From NCBI GenBank assembly GCA_036741695.1, contig DAINRU010000030.1:1-26669 (forward strand): a stretch of DNA of 26,669 bases, given 5' to 3'. Of this stretch, positions 17,038 to 24,968 are shown one piece after another. A model generated the notes under the pieces. That model was not told the origin of the DNA and ran no database searches. It saw only the letters and a program-made list of their open reading frames with translations. Position 1 is the first letter of the stretch. Each line of letters starts with the position of its first letter. The translations under genes were made by a program, and so were the position numbers. The stretch comes from JAFANK01 sp036741695. Lineage in GTDB: Bacteria > Vulcanimicrobiota > Vulcanimicrobiia > Eremiobacterales > Eremiobacteraceae.

Positions 17038-18245
17038 CTGCAGACGAACTCGCCGCTCTGAGCGAACAAGCCGCACGCGTCATCTCAGGCGGCGGCGGCC
17101 TCAAAGCGATCGCCCAACTGCTCGCCGAGGCGACCCATGGCGCCGTCCTCATCGAGGACGATCAGTGGCGTCATCTGGCGCTGGCCGAGGCGCACGGCGG
17201 CGTTGGACCCTTGCCTCCGTCGTTCTCGACCTTTTATCTCGAGGCGGGCAAGCGCGCCAAGAACGGCGCGGTGGTGCGCAGCGCGATCTCGGAGTCGCTG
17301 CACGCGCTCTGCGTGCAGATGCCCGGGCAGAGCGACGTGGATGCAGGGCCAGGATACGTCACTCTTTTCGTGCGCGGCCCGTCGCGCGGCGACGTCTCGC
17401 CGGCGCTGCGCATCGCGGCAAGCGCAGCGGCGGTCGAATATGCACGCCGCGGGGCCGGACGCGGTCAGGCACGGCGCGTCTTTTGGGAGCAGTATCTGGG
17501 TGGTGAGATCTCAGACGCGAACGACCTCAAGGCACAGGCGCACGCGGTCGGGGTGACGCTGCCGCCGTCCTATCTCGTCGGCGTCTTCGATCTCGAGGGT
17601 AGCGCCTCGCCGAGCTGCAGGGACTTCGTCCATCAGGCGCTGTCGCCGGCCGATGCCATCTGTCCGCTGAGCGCGGCGGGCGGGCAAGTCGTCGCCCTCT
17701 TCCCGATCCGCCACAAAGTCGACGTGGCGCGCGCGCGCCAAGCCGCGGCCAACGCGCTGCGCGATCTCCCCGACGCCGGCGCTGCCACGTCGGTGAACTG
17801 CGGCATCGGCTCGTATCGCAGCGACCTGCTCGAGGTGCCGCTCACCCTGCGTGAGGCGCGCCTCGCGCTCTCGCTCGGGCGGCGCCTCTTCGGCCGCGGC
17901 ACGGTCGCCGTGTACCCCGATCTCGGCATCTACGCGCTGCTGCACGGCGGCGCCGATCGCGATGCGCTCGTGGCGTTTGCCGAGGGCCTCATCGAGCCAT
18001 TGTTGGCATACGACCGCAAGCACAAGACCGATCTCGTCGCCACGCTCCATCTCTACTTCGAGGTGGGCGAGAACGTCAAGGAGGCCGCCGAGCGGTTGTC
18101 GGTCCACCGGCACACGATCTTCTACAGGCTGAACCAGATCTCACAGATCCTCAAGACGGATCTGAAAACGCCCAAGGGCCAGCTGTCGCTGCGAGCCGCG
18201 CTCGCCATCCGGCAGATGAACACGCGCGAGGAGACCCATGAGTAA
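17034..18245 (+). CDS. PucR/CdaR-type transcriptional regulator
   Basis: A 403-residue protein. It begins with a GAF-like sensory region (about 10-140). A middle GGDEF-like CdaR domain follows (about 150-310, with CGIGSYRSDLLEVPLTLREA). It ends in the PucR-family helix-turn-helix (about 330-395), whose signature is YFEVGENVKEAAERLSVHRH followed by TIFYRLNQI. Such regulators control purine, sugar-acid, proline or GABA use in other bacteria. ATG 17034 overlaps the transporter stop (ATGA), and its own stop overlaps the glutamine synthetase start by 8 nt, so all three are translationally linked. The likely effector is unknown; it may report on nitrogen compounds handled by the downstream enzyme. 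Confidence 0.9.
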   Translation: MTADELAALSEQAARVISGGGGLKAIAQLLAEATHGAVLIEDDQWRHLALAEAHGGVGPLPPSFSTFYLEAGKRAKNGAVVRSAISESLHALCVQMPGQSDVDAGPGYVTLFVRGPSRGDVSPALRIAASAAAVEYARRGAGRGQARRVFWEQYLGGEISDANDLKAQAHAVGVTLPPSYLVGVFDLEGSASPSCRDFVHQALSPADAICPLSAAGGQVVALFPIRHKVDVARARQAAANALRDLPDAGAATSVNCGIGSYRSDLLEVPLTLREARLALSLGRRLFGRGTVAVYPDLGIYALLHGGADRDALVAFAEGLIEPLLAYDRKHKTDLVATLHLYFEVGENVKEAAERLSVHRHTIFYRLNQISQILKTDLKTPKGQLSLRAALAIRQMNTREETHE

Positions 18246-19563
18246 GCGAGACCTGATCAAGCGCGCGAAGGACGCGGGCGTCCGTCTGGTCCGCTTGCAG
18301 TTCAACGACATCCATGGCGTCACAAAAAACGTGGCCATCCCGATCGGGGAGCTCGACACCGCGCTCGAGGACAAAGTCGCCTTTGACGGATCGTGCATCG
18401 AAGGGTTCGTCCGCCACGAAGAAACCGATATGTATCTCGCGCCCGATGCCGATACGTTCGCCGTGCTGCCCGCCCCGCCAGACCAACCCGCCCAGGCCCG
18501 CCTGCTCTGCGACGTGCACAACCCCGATGGCACGCCGTTCGAAGGCTGCACGCGCAGCACGCTGCGGCGCGTGCTGGAGGAGGCCAAGCGCGAGGGCTTC
18601 ACCCCGCAGGCCAGCGCGGAGCTCGAGTTCTTCCTCTTCGAGCAGTCGCGCGACGGCAGACCCACGACTGCCACCTCGGATCGAGGTTCGTACTTCGATC
18701 TGAGCCCGATCGACCGGGGCGACCTGGCGCGATGCGACGTCGCCCTCGCTCTCGAGGAGATGGGCATCCGGGTCGAGGCGACCCATCACGAGGTCTCGCA
18801 CGGCCAGCACGAGATCGACCTCTGCGATGCGGACGTCCTCGTGCTGGCCGACGCGATTTCAACGGCGCGCGTGGTCGTCAAGACCGTGGCCGCGCGTCAC
18901 GGCCTGGACGCCACGTTCATGCCCAAGCCATTCGTCGCGCAAGACGGCAGTGGTTTGCATATCTCGCAGCATCTGCGGCGCGACGATGCCAATGCCTTTG
19001 CCGATATGGCCAGCGGCAATCCGGCCAACGTGAGCGACGTCGGGCTCTCGTACATCGGCGGACTGCTCGCACACGCGCGCGGCTTCACGCTCGTGACCAA
19101 CCCGACGGTGAACTCGTACAAGCGGCTCGTGCCCGGGTACGACGCTCCCACCTACGTGCAGTGGGCGCAGCGCGCCAAGAGCGCGCTCGTGCGGGTCCCA
19201 GACGCAGCCGGCGGTGACGTGCGGGTTGAGCTGCGCTCGCCGGACCCATCATGCAATCCGTATCTGGCCCTGGCCTGCATCGTGAAATCCGGTCTGGACG
19301 GCGTCCGCCGCAAGCTCGTGCCTGGCGACCCGATCGAGGTGGCCGTGTTCACGCTCAGCGATGACGAGCGGGCGAGTCTGGGCATCGAGCAGCTGCCGCT
19401 CTCGCTGCACGAGGCCGTCCTGGCTCTTGACGAGGACGCTGTGGTGCGCGCTGCGCTCGGCGACCACAGCTACCAGCGCCTACGCGAGGCGAAACTTGCG
19501 GAATGGGAGACGTACAGGACGCAAGTGCATCCGTGGGAGCTCGACGCGTACTTGCGTCTGTGA
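18238..19563 (+). CDS. Type I glutamine synthetase, GSI-alpha-like, divergent
   Basis: A 441-residue protein of the glutamine synthetase family, the length of the Firmicutes/archaeal alpha class. Visible: the beta-grasp domain with FDGSCIEGF (Asp50 loop), the metal glutamates in ASAELEFFLF (E128, E130) and HHEVSHGQHEIDL, GSGLHISQ, the glutamate-site NPTVNSYKRLVPGY, and the ending RTQVHPWELDAYL. The adenylylation-site segment of GSI-beta is absent. The strongly conserved NRS of the active-site wall reads AKS (QRAKSALVRVP), although RVELRSPD follows normally. This may be a true ammonia-assimilating enzyme or a gamma-glutamyl-amine synthetase. GAGGAG precedes ATG 18238. It is the last gene of the metal-transport/PucR run. 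Confidence 0.9.
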   Translation: MSKRDLIKRAKDAGVRLVRLQFNDIHGVTKNVAIPIGELDTALEDKVAFDGSCIEGFVRHEETDMYLAPDADTFAVLPAPPDQPAQARLLCDVHNPDGTPFEGCTRSTLRRVLEEAKREGFTPQASAELEFFLFEQSRDGRPTTATSDRGSYFDLSPIDRGDLARCDVALALEEMGIRVEATHHEVSHGQHEIDLCDADVLVLADAISTARVVVKTVAARHGLDATFMPKPFVAQDGSGLHISQHLRRDDANAFADMASGNPANVSDVGLSYIGGLLAHARGFTLVTNPTVNSYKRLVPGYDAPTYVQWAQRAKSALVRVPDAAGGDVRVELRSPDPSCNPYLALACIVKSGLDGVRRKLVPGDPIEVAVFTLSDDERASLGIEQLPLSLHEAVLALDEDAVVRAALGDHSYQRLREAKLAEWETYRTQVHPWELDAYLRL

Positions 19564-19577
19564 GCAGAGCGTCCTAA

Positions 19578-19608
19578 AGCGTTGAAGCAACGGACCTTTA
19601 GGTCCGTT
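19578..19608 (-). repeat. Interspersed palindromic repeat, copy 4
   Basis: On the minus strand ACGGACCTAAAGGTCCGT is followed by TGCTTCAACGC, with one incomplete tandem unit. It lies in the 44-bp gap between the convergent glutamine synthetase and GAF genes. The first base of the element is shared with the TAA stop of the GAF gene. Confidence 0.85.
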
Positions 19609-21428
19609 TAGGCGGGGATGTCTGCGTTGGCCGATGCGCGCAGGCGCGCGGTCTCGACCGCGATGCCCGCGAGCTGCGCGAACACCTCGATGGTGCGGAT
19701 GGTCTCGTCGCGCGGCACGCGCCGGTCCTTCGGGTCGTCGGGCGAGAGCACGCCGATGAGCTGCCCGCCCGAATCGAAGATCGGGAAGAGCAACAGATCG
19801 TTCTCATGCCAGTCGCCGGGCTGGATGCGCGGCAGCTCGAGCCGGTCCGGATGGCGCGATACGCCGCCGCCGTGGTGCAGCTCCATAGGGACATAGTAGA
19901 AGGTGTCGCGCACTTTGGTCGCCGGCGTCATGTCGCGCAGCATCTCGGCGGTTGAGACCTCGCCGCCCTCGACACCGCTTGGGTAGCCGACCGCCGCGTG
20001 GCGGACGTAGACGTCGCGGTGCGGATCGCGCAAGAGAATCGTCCCGGCGGAGAAACCGAACGTATCGATGGCCACCTTGAGGATGCGCTGCAACATGGTC
20101 TTGAGGTTGCGTTCGCGGAAGATGGCTGCGGTGAGCTCGAGGATGCGCGCCAGGCGGTCCGCCTGCAGCCGGCGCTCCTCGGCAAGCGCCTCGACGTTCG
20201 CGTACAAACGCTTCATCTCGACGTTCTGCTCGGAGAGCGTGTTGGCGCGGCTCTTCTCCGTGGCGACGATATGGACGTTCTCGATGGCGGCTGCGGCCAA
20301 GCGCGCGAACAACGCGATGTTGTCGATGGTCTCGTCGGACGGCACTTTCCCGTCGAGTGGCGCGTCCGGGATGAGGATTCCGATGACCTCGCCCGACGAG
20401 CTGCGCAGCGCGAAGGTGAGCGTGTCAGCCTCATGCCACGATCCCGCGCCGTGGCGGCGCTGATCGACGTGGTCCGGATGGTAGCAGATCTCGGGGTCGG
20501 TGTACCACGTCTGCCGCTCCGCGGGAGCGTAGTACACGGATGGCCGGATGGCAAAGCGTTTATCCATCTTCAGCTCGGCGAGCGCGAACGGGATGTGGCG
20601 CTTACGCAGAAGCTCATCGGCCGGCGCGGGGTATCCGCGCACCACCGAATACGCATACGACTCCGTCTCCCGCTCGGCGACCAAGATCGCACCGGCGCGG
20701 AATCCGAAAGATTGCATGGTGACGTCGAGCATGCGGTCCAAGAGCTGGTCGAGCTGGCGCTCGCGCAACAAGCTGACGGCGAGCTCGGTCACTTTTTTCA
20801 GCGTGGCGGCTTGCGTGTCGGCGCGCATGCGCATCTCGGCTTGGGCGCCATAGGCCGTTTCCAGCTTCTCGCGCTGCGCCGCGAGCGCTTCATTGCGCAG
20901 CGCCACCGCGCGCACGAGCTGGCGGATGGCGAGCACGCTCAGCCAGATGATGCTGACGTCAAAGAGGATGCGGCCGAACTGCGGCACGCCGGCCGGTGCG
21001 ATGAGATGCAACGCGGAAGCGATGAAGATGACGACGGTCGCCAGCGCTGCGACGCTGGCTGCTCCGGCGAGGCGCTCGCGCACGCCGCCCCACATGATGG
21101 GGATGAGCATCGCGATCCAGACTTCGGGCAGGTGCGGCATATACAGGAGCACCGGCACCGTGAGGGTGAGGGTATCGAGCGCGAGGAGGATGCGGCCGGA
21201 CCACATCACTTGGCTTGCGGTCGTCGCGCGCCGGACGAACGTGGCGGCCACGATCCCCTGCACGAGCCAGACCACGAGGATGGCGGCTTGCAGCCAGCGC
21301 GAATAGGGCCAGGGCAGCGCCGCGAAGATGAGAGCAGCCACCCCGATCGTGAGCAGGCGTGACTTGAGCACGCTGCTTTCGAGCCAGCGTGCTTCGTCCA
21401 CAGGATTACGGAAGGTGGTCTCTGTCAT
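19608..21428 (-). CDS. Membrane-bound double-GAF sensor protein without visible output domain
   Basis: A 606-residue protein from ATG 21428. The first ~185 residues hold about six hydrophobic helices. A coiled-coil (about 185-240, NEALAAQREKLETAYGAQAE) leads to GAF domain 1 (about 225-380). A second coiled-coil (about 385-430) leads to GAF domain 2 (about 430-598). The two GAF domains are homologous: WHEADTLTFAL with SGEVIGILIPDAPLDG, and WHENDLLLFPI with SGGQLIGVLSPDDPKD. No histidine kinase, GGDEF, EAL, phosphatase or DNA-binding domain follows; the chain ends 10 residues after GAF2. It may signal through a partner protein. An in-frame TTG at 21434 is another possible start; no ribosome site is convincing. 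Confidence 0.85.
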   Translation of the reverse strand: MTETTFRNPVDEARWLESSVLKSRLLTIGVAALIFAALPWPYSRWLQAAILVVWLVQGIVAATFVRRATTASQVMWSGRILLALDTLTLTVPVLLYMPHLPEVWIAMLIPIMWGGVRERLAGAASVAALATVVIFIASALHLIAPAGVPQFGRILFDVSIIWLSVLAIRQLVRAVALRNEALAAQREKLETAYGAQAEMRMRADTQAATLKKVTELAVSLLRERQLDQLLDRMLDVTMQSFGFRAGAILVAERETESYAYSVVRGYPAPADELLRKRHIPFALAELKMDKRFAIRPSVYYAPAERQTWYTDPEICYHPDHVDQRRHGAGSWHEADTLTFALRSSSGEVIGILIPDAPLDGKVPSDETIDNIALFARLAAAAIENVHIVATEKSRANTLSEQNVEMKRLYANVEALAEERRLQADRLARILELTAAIFRERNLKTMLQRILKVAIDTFGFSAGTILLRDPHRDVYVRHAAVGYPSGVEGGEVSTAEMLRDMTPATKVRDTFYYVPMELHHGGGVSRHPDRLELPRIQPGDWHENDLLLFPIFDSGGQLIGVLSPDDPKDRRVPRDETIRTIEVFAQLAGIAVETARLRASANADIPA

Positions 21429-21525
21429 CCTCAAGCGACCACCCAGAAAAGGTGGCTATGCTTTCAGTTATCGGCAGAGACGCCTGGTGGTCGCTAGTGA
21501 CGGGACACGCCCGTCAATGAACCGT

Positions 21526-21738
21526 TCAGGAGCCGTCGAAGCCGACGGCCACCGTGCCGTCGGGCTGGACGATGACGGGCACCCGCAAGCCCCCGGAGAG
21601 CTTGCGCATCTCCTCGCGGGCGGCGAGGTCGTGCTGCACGTCGATCTGGCGAAACGCGAGCTTGCGCTCGCGGAAATCCTCCAGCGCGGCCGCGCAATAC
21701 GGGCAACCAGGTTTGGTGTAGATCAGCGTTTCTGCCAC
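21526..21738 (-). CDS. Glutaredoxin-like protein
   Basis: A 70-residue thioredoxin-fold protein with the CPYC redox motif (YTKPGCPYCAAALEDF) and the cis-Pro segment LRVPVIVQPDG. It is short, as are NrdH/glutaredoxin-type proteins, and would reduce protein disulfides or carry thiols in the cytoplasm. The start is taken as GTG 21738, with GAGG 8 nt upstream, so that the protein begins with the first beta strand (AETLIYTKPG). An in-frame GTG at 21777 would add 13 residues. The gene is divergent from ridA across 57 bp. Confidence 0.88.
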   Translation of the reverse strand: MAETLIYTKPGCPYCAAALEDFRERKLAFRQIDVQHDLAAREEMRKLSGGLRVPVIVQPDGTVAVGFDGS

Positions 21739-21795
21739 TGTGACGACCTCATGAGAGAAGGTGGCCGTACGCGCCACGGTGGACTACACGTGGCG

Positions 21796-22167
21796 ATGAA
21801 ATTCATTTCTACCCCCGCCGCACCGAAACCCGTCGCGGCGTATAGCCAGGCCATCGAAGCGAATGGCTTCATCTTCTGCTCGGGGCAGGTCGGTCTCGAC
21901 CCCGCGTCGGGCAGCCTCGCGAACGGGCTCACGGCACAGACCGAACAGGTCTTCCGCAACCTGAGCGCCGTCCTGAGCGCGGCTGGTTCGGCCGTCGACA
22001 AGATCGTCAAGGTCTCGATCTTCTTGGTCGACCTTACTCATTTCGGGGAGGTCAACGCGATCTACGAACGGCACATGGGCGCGCACCGCCCGGCGCGCAC
22101 CACGGTGGGGTGCGGCGCTCTGCCGCTCGGCGCATTGATCGAAGTCGACGTCATCGCAACGAAGTAG
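21796..22167 (+). CDS. ridA: RidA family enamine/imine deaminase
   Basis: A 123-residue protein of the RidA/YjgF family, which hydrolyses reactive 2-aminoacrylate and other imines made by PLP enzymes. The family features are complete: YSQAIEANGFIFCSGQVGLD near the start and ARTTVGCGALPLGALIEVDV near the end, giving the substrate-binding Arg101 and Glu116. Length is standard. ATG 21796 is used; a GTG two codons earlier is possible, and the ribosome site is weak. A link to the PLP aminotransferase of this window is plausible but not shown. Confidence 0.95.
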   Translation: MKFISTPAAPKPVAAYSQAIEANGFIFCSGQVGLDPASGSLANGLTAQTEQVFRNLSAVLSAAGSAVDKIVKVSIFLVDLTHFGEVNAIYERHMGAHRPARTTVGCGALPLGALIEVDVIATK

Positions 22168-22224
22168 AAGCCTATCAGGGCCTGATTTCACCGCGTCGTG
22201 CGGGCTACGGGTGAATATCAAAAA

Positions 22225-22277
22225 ACGGACCTAAAGGTCCGCTGCTTCAAAGGTCCGTTGCCGCAAAGGTCTGTTCG
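22225..22277 (+). repeat. Interspersed palindromic repeat, copy 5
   Basis: ACGGACCTAAAGGTCCGC is followed by three tandem units starting AAAGGTC (AAAGGTCCGCTGCTTC, AAAGGTCCGTTGCCGC and AAAGGTCTGTTCGTTG). It lies between the convergent ridA and TPR genes, oriented with ridA. Confidence 0.85.
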
Positions 22278-22290
22278 TTGTCCGAGAAGT

Positions 22291-23463
22291 CTATTGGTGG
22301 ACGAGTTTTGCCTGCACCTCCGCTAGCTGCTGACGCATCTCCACGTTGTTTGGGGCGCTACTGAGCGCTTCTTTGTATTGCTCGGCAGCGAGATCGTACT
22401 TCTGCTGCTGCTCGTAGACGACGCCGAGATTGAAGTGCAGCTCCGCCATGTGCGGAGAGACCGACAGGCCTTTGATGAACGCCGCCTCAGCCAGGTTGAG
22501 CAGATCGTGATTGAAGTACAGGCTGCCGAGATTCTCGTACGCTTCGCGCTCGCGTGGGTCGAGCTGTAGACTGCGCTCGTAGAGCTCCACGGCTTGCGTG
22601 AAATCACCCAGATAATCATAGGCGACGCCGAGGTTGCCATAGCCCACCGCGTAGTTCGGCTTGAGTTCGAGCGCATGATTGAGCTTCTCGATCGCGCCTT
22701 TGTAGTCGGACAGCGTGATGAGCTCGACGCCCCAATTGATCCAGGCGTTGGCATAGGTGGGGTCTTGGGCGATGACCGTCTTATACTCGTTGATCGCCTC
22801 GGCATGGCGGCCAAGCTCGCCGTCGACCATGCCTATGCCGTTACGTGCGTCGCTCGAGTGCGAATCCTCGCTGAGCGCGGACTCGAACTGAGCCATTGAT
22901 TGATCGTACTTCTTCTCGTAATAGTAGACGAGTCCGAGATCGAAATGCGCCTTAGGATCAAACGGCGCCAGCATGAGCTCGTTTGTCTCTTCGGCTTCGA
23001 GATCGCCCAGCCTATCCTCGTCCAGATACAGCTGGATCAGATTTGCGAATCCTTCCGACAGCGGCAGACTCTTGCGAAACTCGTCGATGGCCATTTGATA
23101 CTTGTCTTGCGCCGCGTAGACGCCGCCCAACCGGTTGTGCACGTCCTTGTCGTTGGGATTAACCGCGAGCACTTTCTCGTAGGCCGCGACTGCTCCGTTG
23201 TAGTCGCCCGTCCGATAGTCGACGTCGCCGAGCAGCTTCACGAGAGCTATGTCGTACGGGTACGCGGCCACAGCCGTGACCAAGATGTCTTTTGCGGCGC
23301 TATTGTGGCCAGCGTCCGCTTCAGCCTGGGCTTGGGCCAGCAGCGCACCCGGGGACTCGGAGCTGATGACGGTCCCCTCGTCCGCCGCGCAAACGGCAAA
23401 ACCCGCCACCATGAAGGCCATCGCAGCCACCATCATGGCGACCAGCCGCATGTGTCGGTTCAT
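22291..23463 (-). CDS. Exported TPR-repeat protein
   Basis: A 390-residue protein from ATG 23463. It begins with a Sec-type signal peptide (MRLVAMMVAAMAFMVAGFAV). The rest is a run of about nine to ten 34-residue tetratricopeptide repeats. Good examples are YNGAVAAYEKVLAVNPNDKD, HAEAINEYKTVIAQDPTYAN, YKGAIEKLNHALELKPNYAV, FTQAVELYERSLQLDPRERE and YDLAAEQYKEALSSAPNNVE. TPR arrays are protein-binding scaffolds; the partner is unknown. The region upstream of 23463 in the same frame is antisense to the divergent lipoprotein and rejected. The ribosome site is weak. Confidence 0.9.
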   Translation of the reverse strand: MNRHMRLVAMMVAAMAFMVAGFAVCAADEGTVISSESPGALLAQAQAEADAGHNSAAKDILVTAVAAYPYDIALVKLLGDVDYRTGDYNGAVAAYEKVLAVNPNDKDVHNRLGGVYAAQDKYQMAIDEFRKSLPLSEGFANLIQLYLDEDRLGDLEAEETNELMLAPFDPKAHFDLGLVYYYEKKYDQSMAQFESALSEDSHSSDARNGIGMVDGELGRHAEAINEYKTVIAQDPTYANAWINWGVELITLSDYKGAIEKLNHALELKPNYAVGYGNLGVAYDYLGDFTQAVELYERSLQLDPREREAYENLGSLYFNHDLLNLAEAAFIKGLSVSPHMAELHFNLGVVYEQQQKYDLAAEQYKEALSSAPNNVEMRQQLAEVQAKLVHQ

Positions 23464-23597
23464 AGGTAGCACGAGTATAACTCTCCGGCGTCCGGCTTGC
23501 AATGAGGGGGGACGAGGTGTGACCGGCCTTGGAGCGAACTTCGCTTTCAGAAAGCCTTCTAGCATGGCCGTAAGCGCCGAATTGAGTGCCAGTTGAT

Positions 23598-23957
23598 ATG
23601 AAAAAGTCCACCATATGGGCAAGGGCAGCCGGTTCGGTCGCCGTGGTATGTGCGACCTTGGGCCTATGGGGCTGTCCGAATCCAAACGCCATCGGCGTGC
23701 AGCAGTTCGGCACGGTCAACGTGACCTGCGTGCTCGCCAGCAACAACCAGCCGGTCGCCGGCGTGCTCGTGACCATCGGTGGCACGACCGCGCAAAACTT
23801 GACGGATGCCTCGGGCAAGACGACGGTCACCCCGGTGCCGATCGGTTCGCACGCAATCGACGCTCACGCCGCTGGTCTCGACAATGAACCGGTCACGGTC
23901 ACCGTCATCCAAGACCAGACGATCACACAGCAGGTCTTGATGGTGCCGAGCTCCTGA
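23598..23957 (+). CDS. Small lipoprotein with a carboxypeptidase-regulatory-like domain
   Basis: A 119-residue lipoprotein. The N-terminus MKKSTIWARAAGSVAVVC is followed by the lipobox LWGC, so Cys would be lipidated and the protein anchored in a membrane. The mature part holds one beta-sandwich of the carboxypeptidase-regulatory type (CVLASNNQPVAGVLVTIGG, DASGKTTVTPVPIGSHAI), the fold also found at the N-terminus of the TonB receptor in this window. It lies 12 nt ahead of the glycosylase gene on the same strand and is divergent from the TPR gene. A GTG at 23586 is an alternative start. Confidence 0.85.
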   Translation: MKKSTIWARAAGSVAVVCATLGLWGCPNPNAIGVQQFGTVNVTCVLASNNQPVAGVLVTIGGTTAQNLTDASGKTTVTPVPIGSHAIDAHAAGLDNEPVTVTVIQDQTITQQVLMVPSS

Positions 23958-23969
23958 CCTGGCGGCGAT

Positions 23970-24791
23970 GTGCCGGAACTCCCTGAGCTCGAGCTGCTGC
24001 GCGAGGCGCTGACCACCTATACCGTAGGCAAATCCATCCTCGCCGTCATCACCGTACCGGCACGCGCCTTTGTCATCCGGTACCCTCCGGCGGATTTCAG
24101 CCGCGACCTTGCAGGGCGCACCATCGCTCGAGTCAGCCGGCGTGGGAAATTCCTCATATTCGATTTCCGCGACCAGGGTGCGCAGCTTGTCATCAACCCC
24201 ATGCTGAGCGGGCGCTTCGCCTATTGCAGCCGCGGCGCTCCCGCGCTCCCCGCGACCTGTTTCACGCTCCAGCTCTCCGGCGCCGAAGACCTGCGATTCC
24301 TCGACAACACCCTGATGGCCCGGGTCTACCTCACGGCTGATCCCGCGACCGAGATCCCAAACTTCGCCGATCTCGGACCTGATGCGCTGGATCCCGCGCT
24401 CGATTTCGAGACGTTCGCGGCGCGGCTGCGACGCCACCGTGGCGAGCTCAAGAACGTCTTGCGCAACCAGGTCTTCGTCGCCGGCATCGGCAAGGGGTAC
24501 GCGGACGAGATCCTCTTCGAAGCCAGACTGCGCCCGCTGCGCCGAGCCTCGACGTTATCCGACGTCGAGCGCCGTGCGCTCTACGATGCGATGCGCTCGG
24601 TGCTCACCGCCGCCGTCGCCACCGTGAAGCGGCAATACGCCGACGGCAAGCACAAACTCCATCGCCAGGACCGCTCCTTCATGCGGGTCCATGCGCGCGG
24701 CAAGGCGAGCTGCCCGCGATGCGGTCACCGCATCTCATCGGTCCACGCCGGGGGCGAGAGCACGTTCTTCTGCCGGGGTTGTCAGACATAG
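23970..24791 (+). CDS. Fpg/Nei-family DNA glycosylase, divergent
   Basis: A 273-residue base-excision repair enzyme (MutM/Nei family). Seen: the catalytic N-terminus PELPELE (Pro2, Glu3), the conserved lysine in RRGKFLIF (K60), the helix-two-turn-helix with AGIGKGYADEILFEA, and a C-terminal zinc finger with C248, C251, C268 and C271. Two usually fixed residues differ. The Asn of GIGNxYADE is Lys175. The Arg of the zinc-finger loop, which contacts DNA phosphate, aligns with E263 (GGESTFFC). The start is GTG 23970, giving the Pro that must follow the removed Met. Lesion preference cannot be assigned, so no mutM symbol is given. Confidence 0.9.
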   Translation: MPELPELELLREALTTYTVGKSILAVITVPARAFVIRYPPADFSRDLAGRTIARVSRRGKFLIFDFRDQGAQLVINPMLSGRFAYCSRGAPALPATCFTLQLSGAEDLRFLDNTLMARVYLTADPATEIPNFADLGPDALDPALDFETFAARLRRHRGELKNVLRNQVFVAGIGKGYADEILFEARLRPLRRASTLSDVERRALYDAMRSVLTAAVATVKRQYADGKHKLHRQDRSFMRVHARGKASCPRCGHRISSVHAGGESTFFCRGCQT

Positions 24792-24893
24792 TTATCCACA
24801 ACGCCACATGGCCAAAGGCGGAGGCCCACGCTTTGCCTGCAGGCTAAAAGACCGTGGCCGATTTCCTGAAAGCCTAGGCGTGCATCGGGAAAA

Positions 24894-24936
24894 TCGGACC
24901 TAAAGGTCCGATGCGTCAAGTTCCGATGGTTCGGAT
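24894..24936 (+). repeat. Interspersed palindromic repeat, copy 6
   Basis: TCGGACCTAAAGGTCCGA is a perfect 18-bp palindrome in which both outer bases differ from other copies yet still pair (T/A instead of A/T). A partial tandem unit, TCAAGTTCCGATGGTTC, follows. It lies in the leader of glnA, about 17 nt before its ribosome site. The compensatory end change suggests that pairing is kept. Confidence 0.85.
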
Positions 24937-24968
24937 GCCAACAGTTCGATCTGGAGAGGAGCGATCAC

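Noticed and set aside
24792..24800. Perfect DnaA box TTATCCACA just after the glycosylase gene
   Set aside because: A single box with no second copy, AT-rich unwinding region or dnaA/dnaN nearby. It may be chance.
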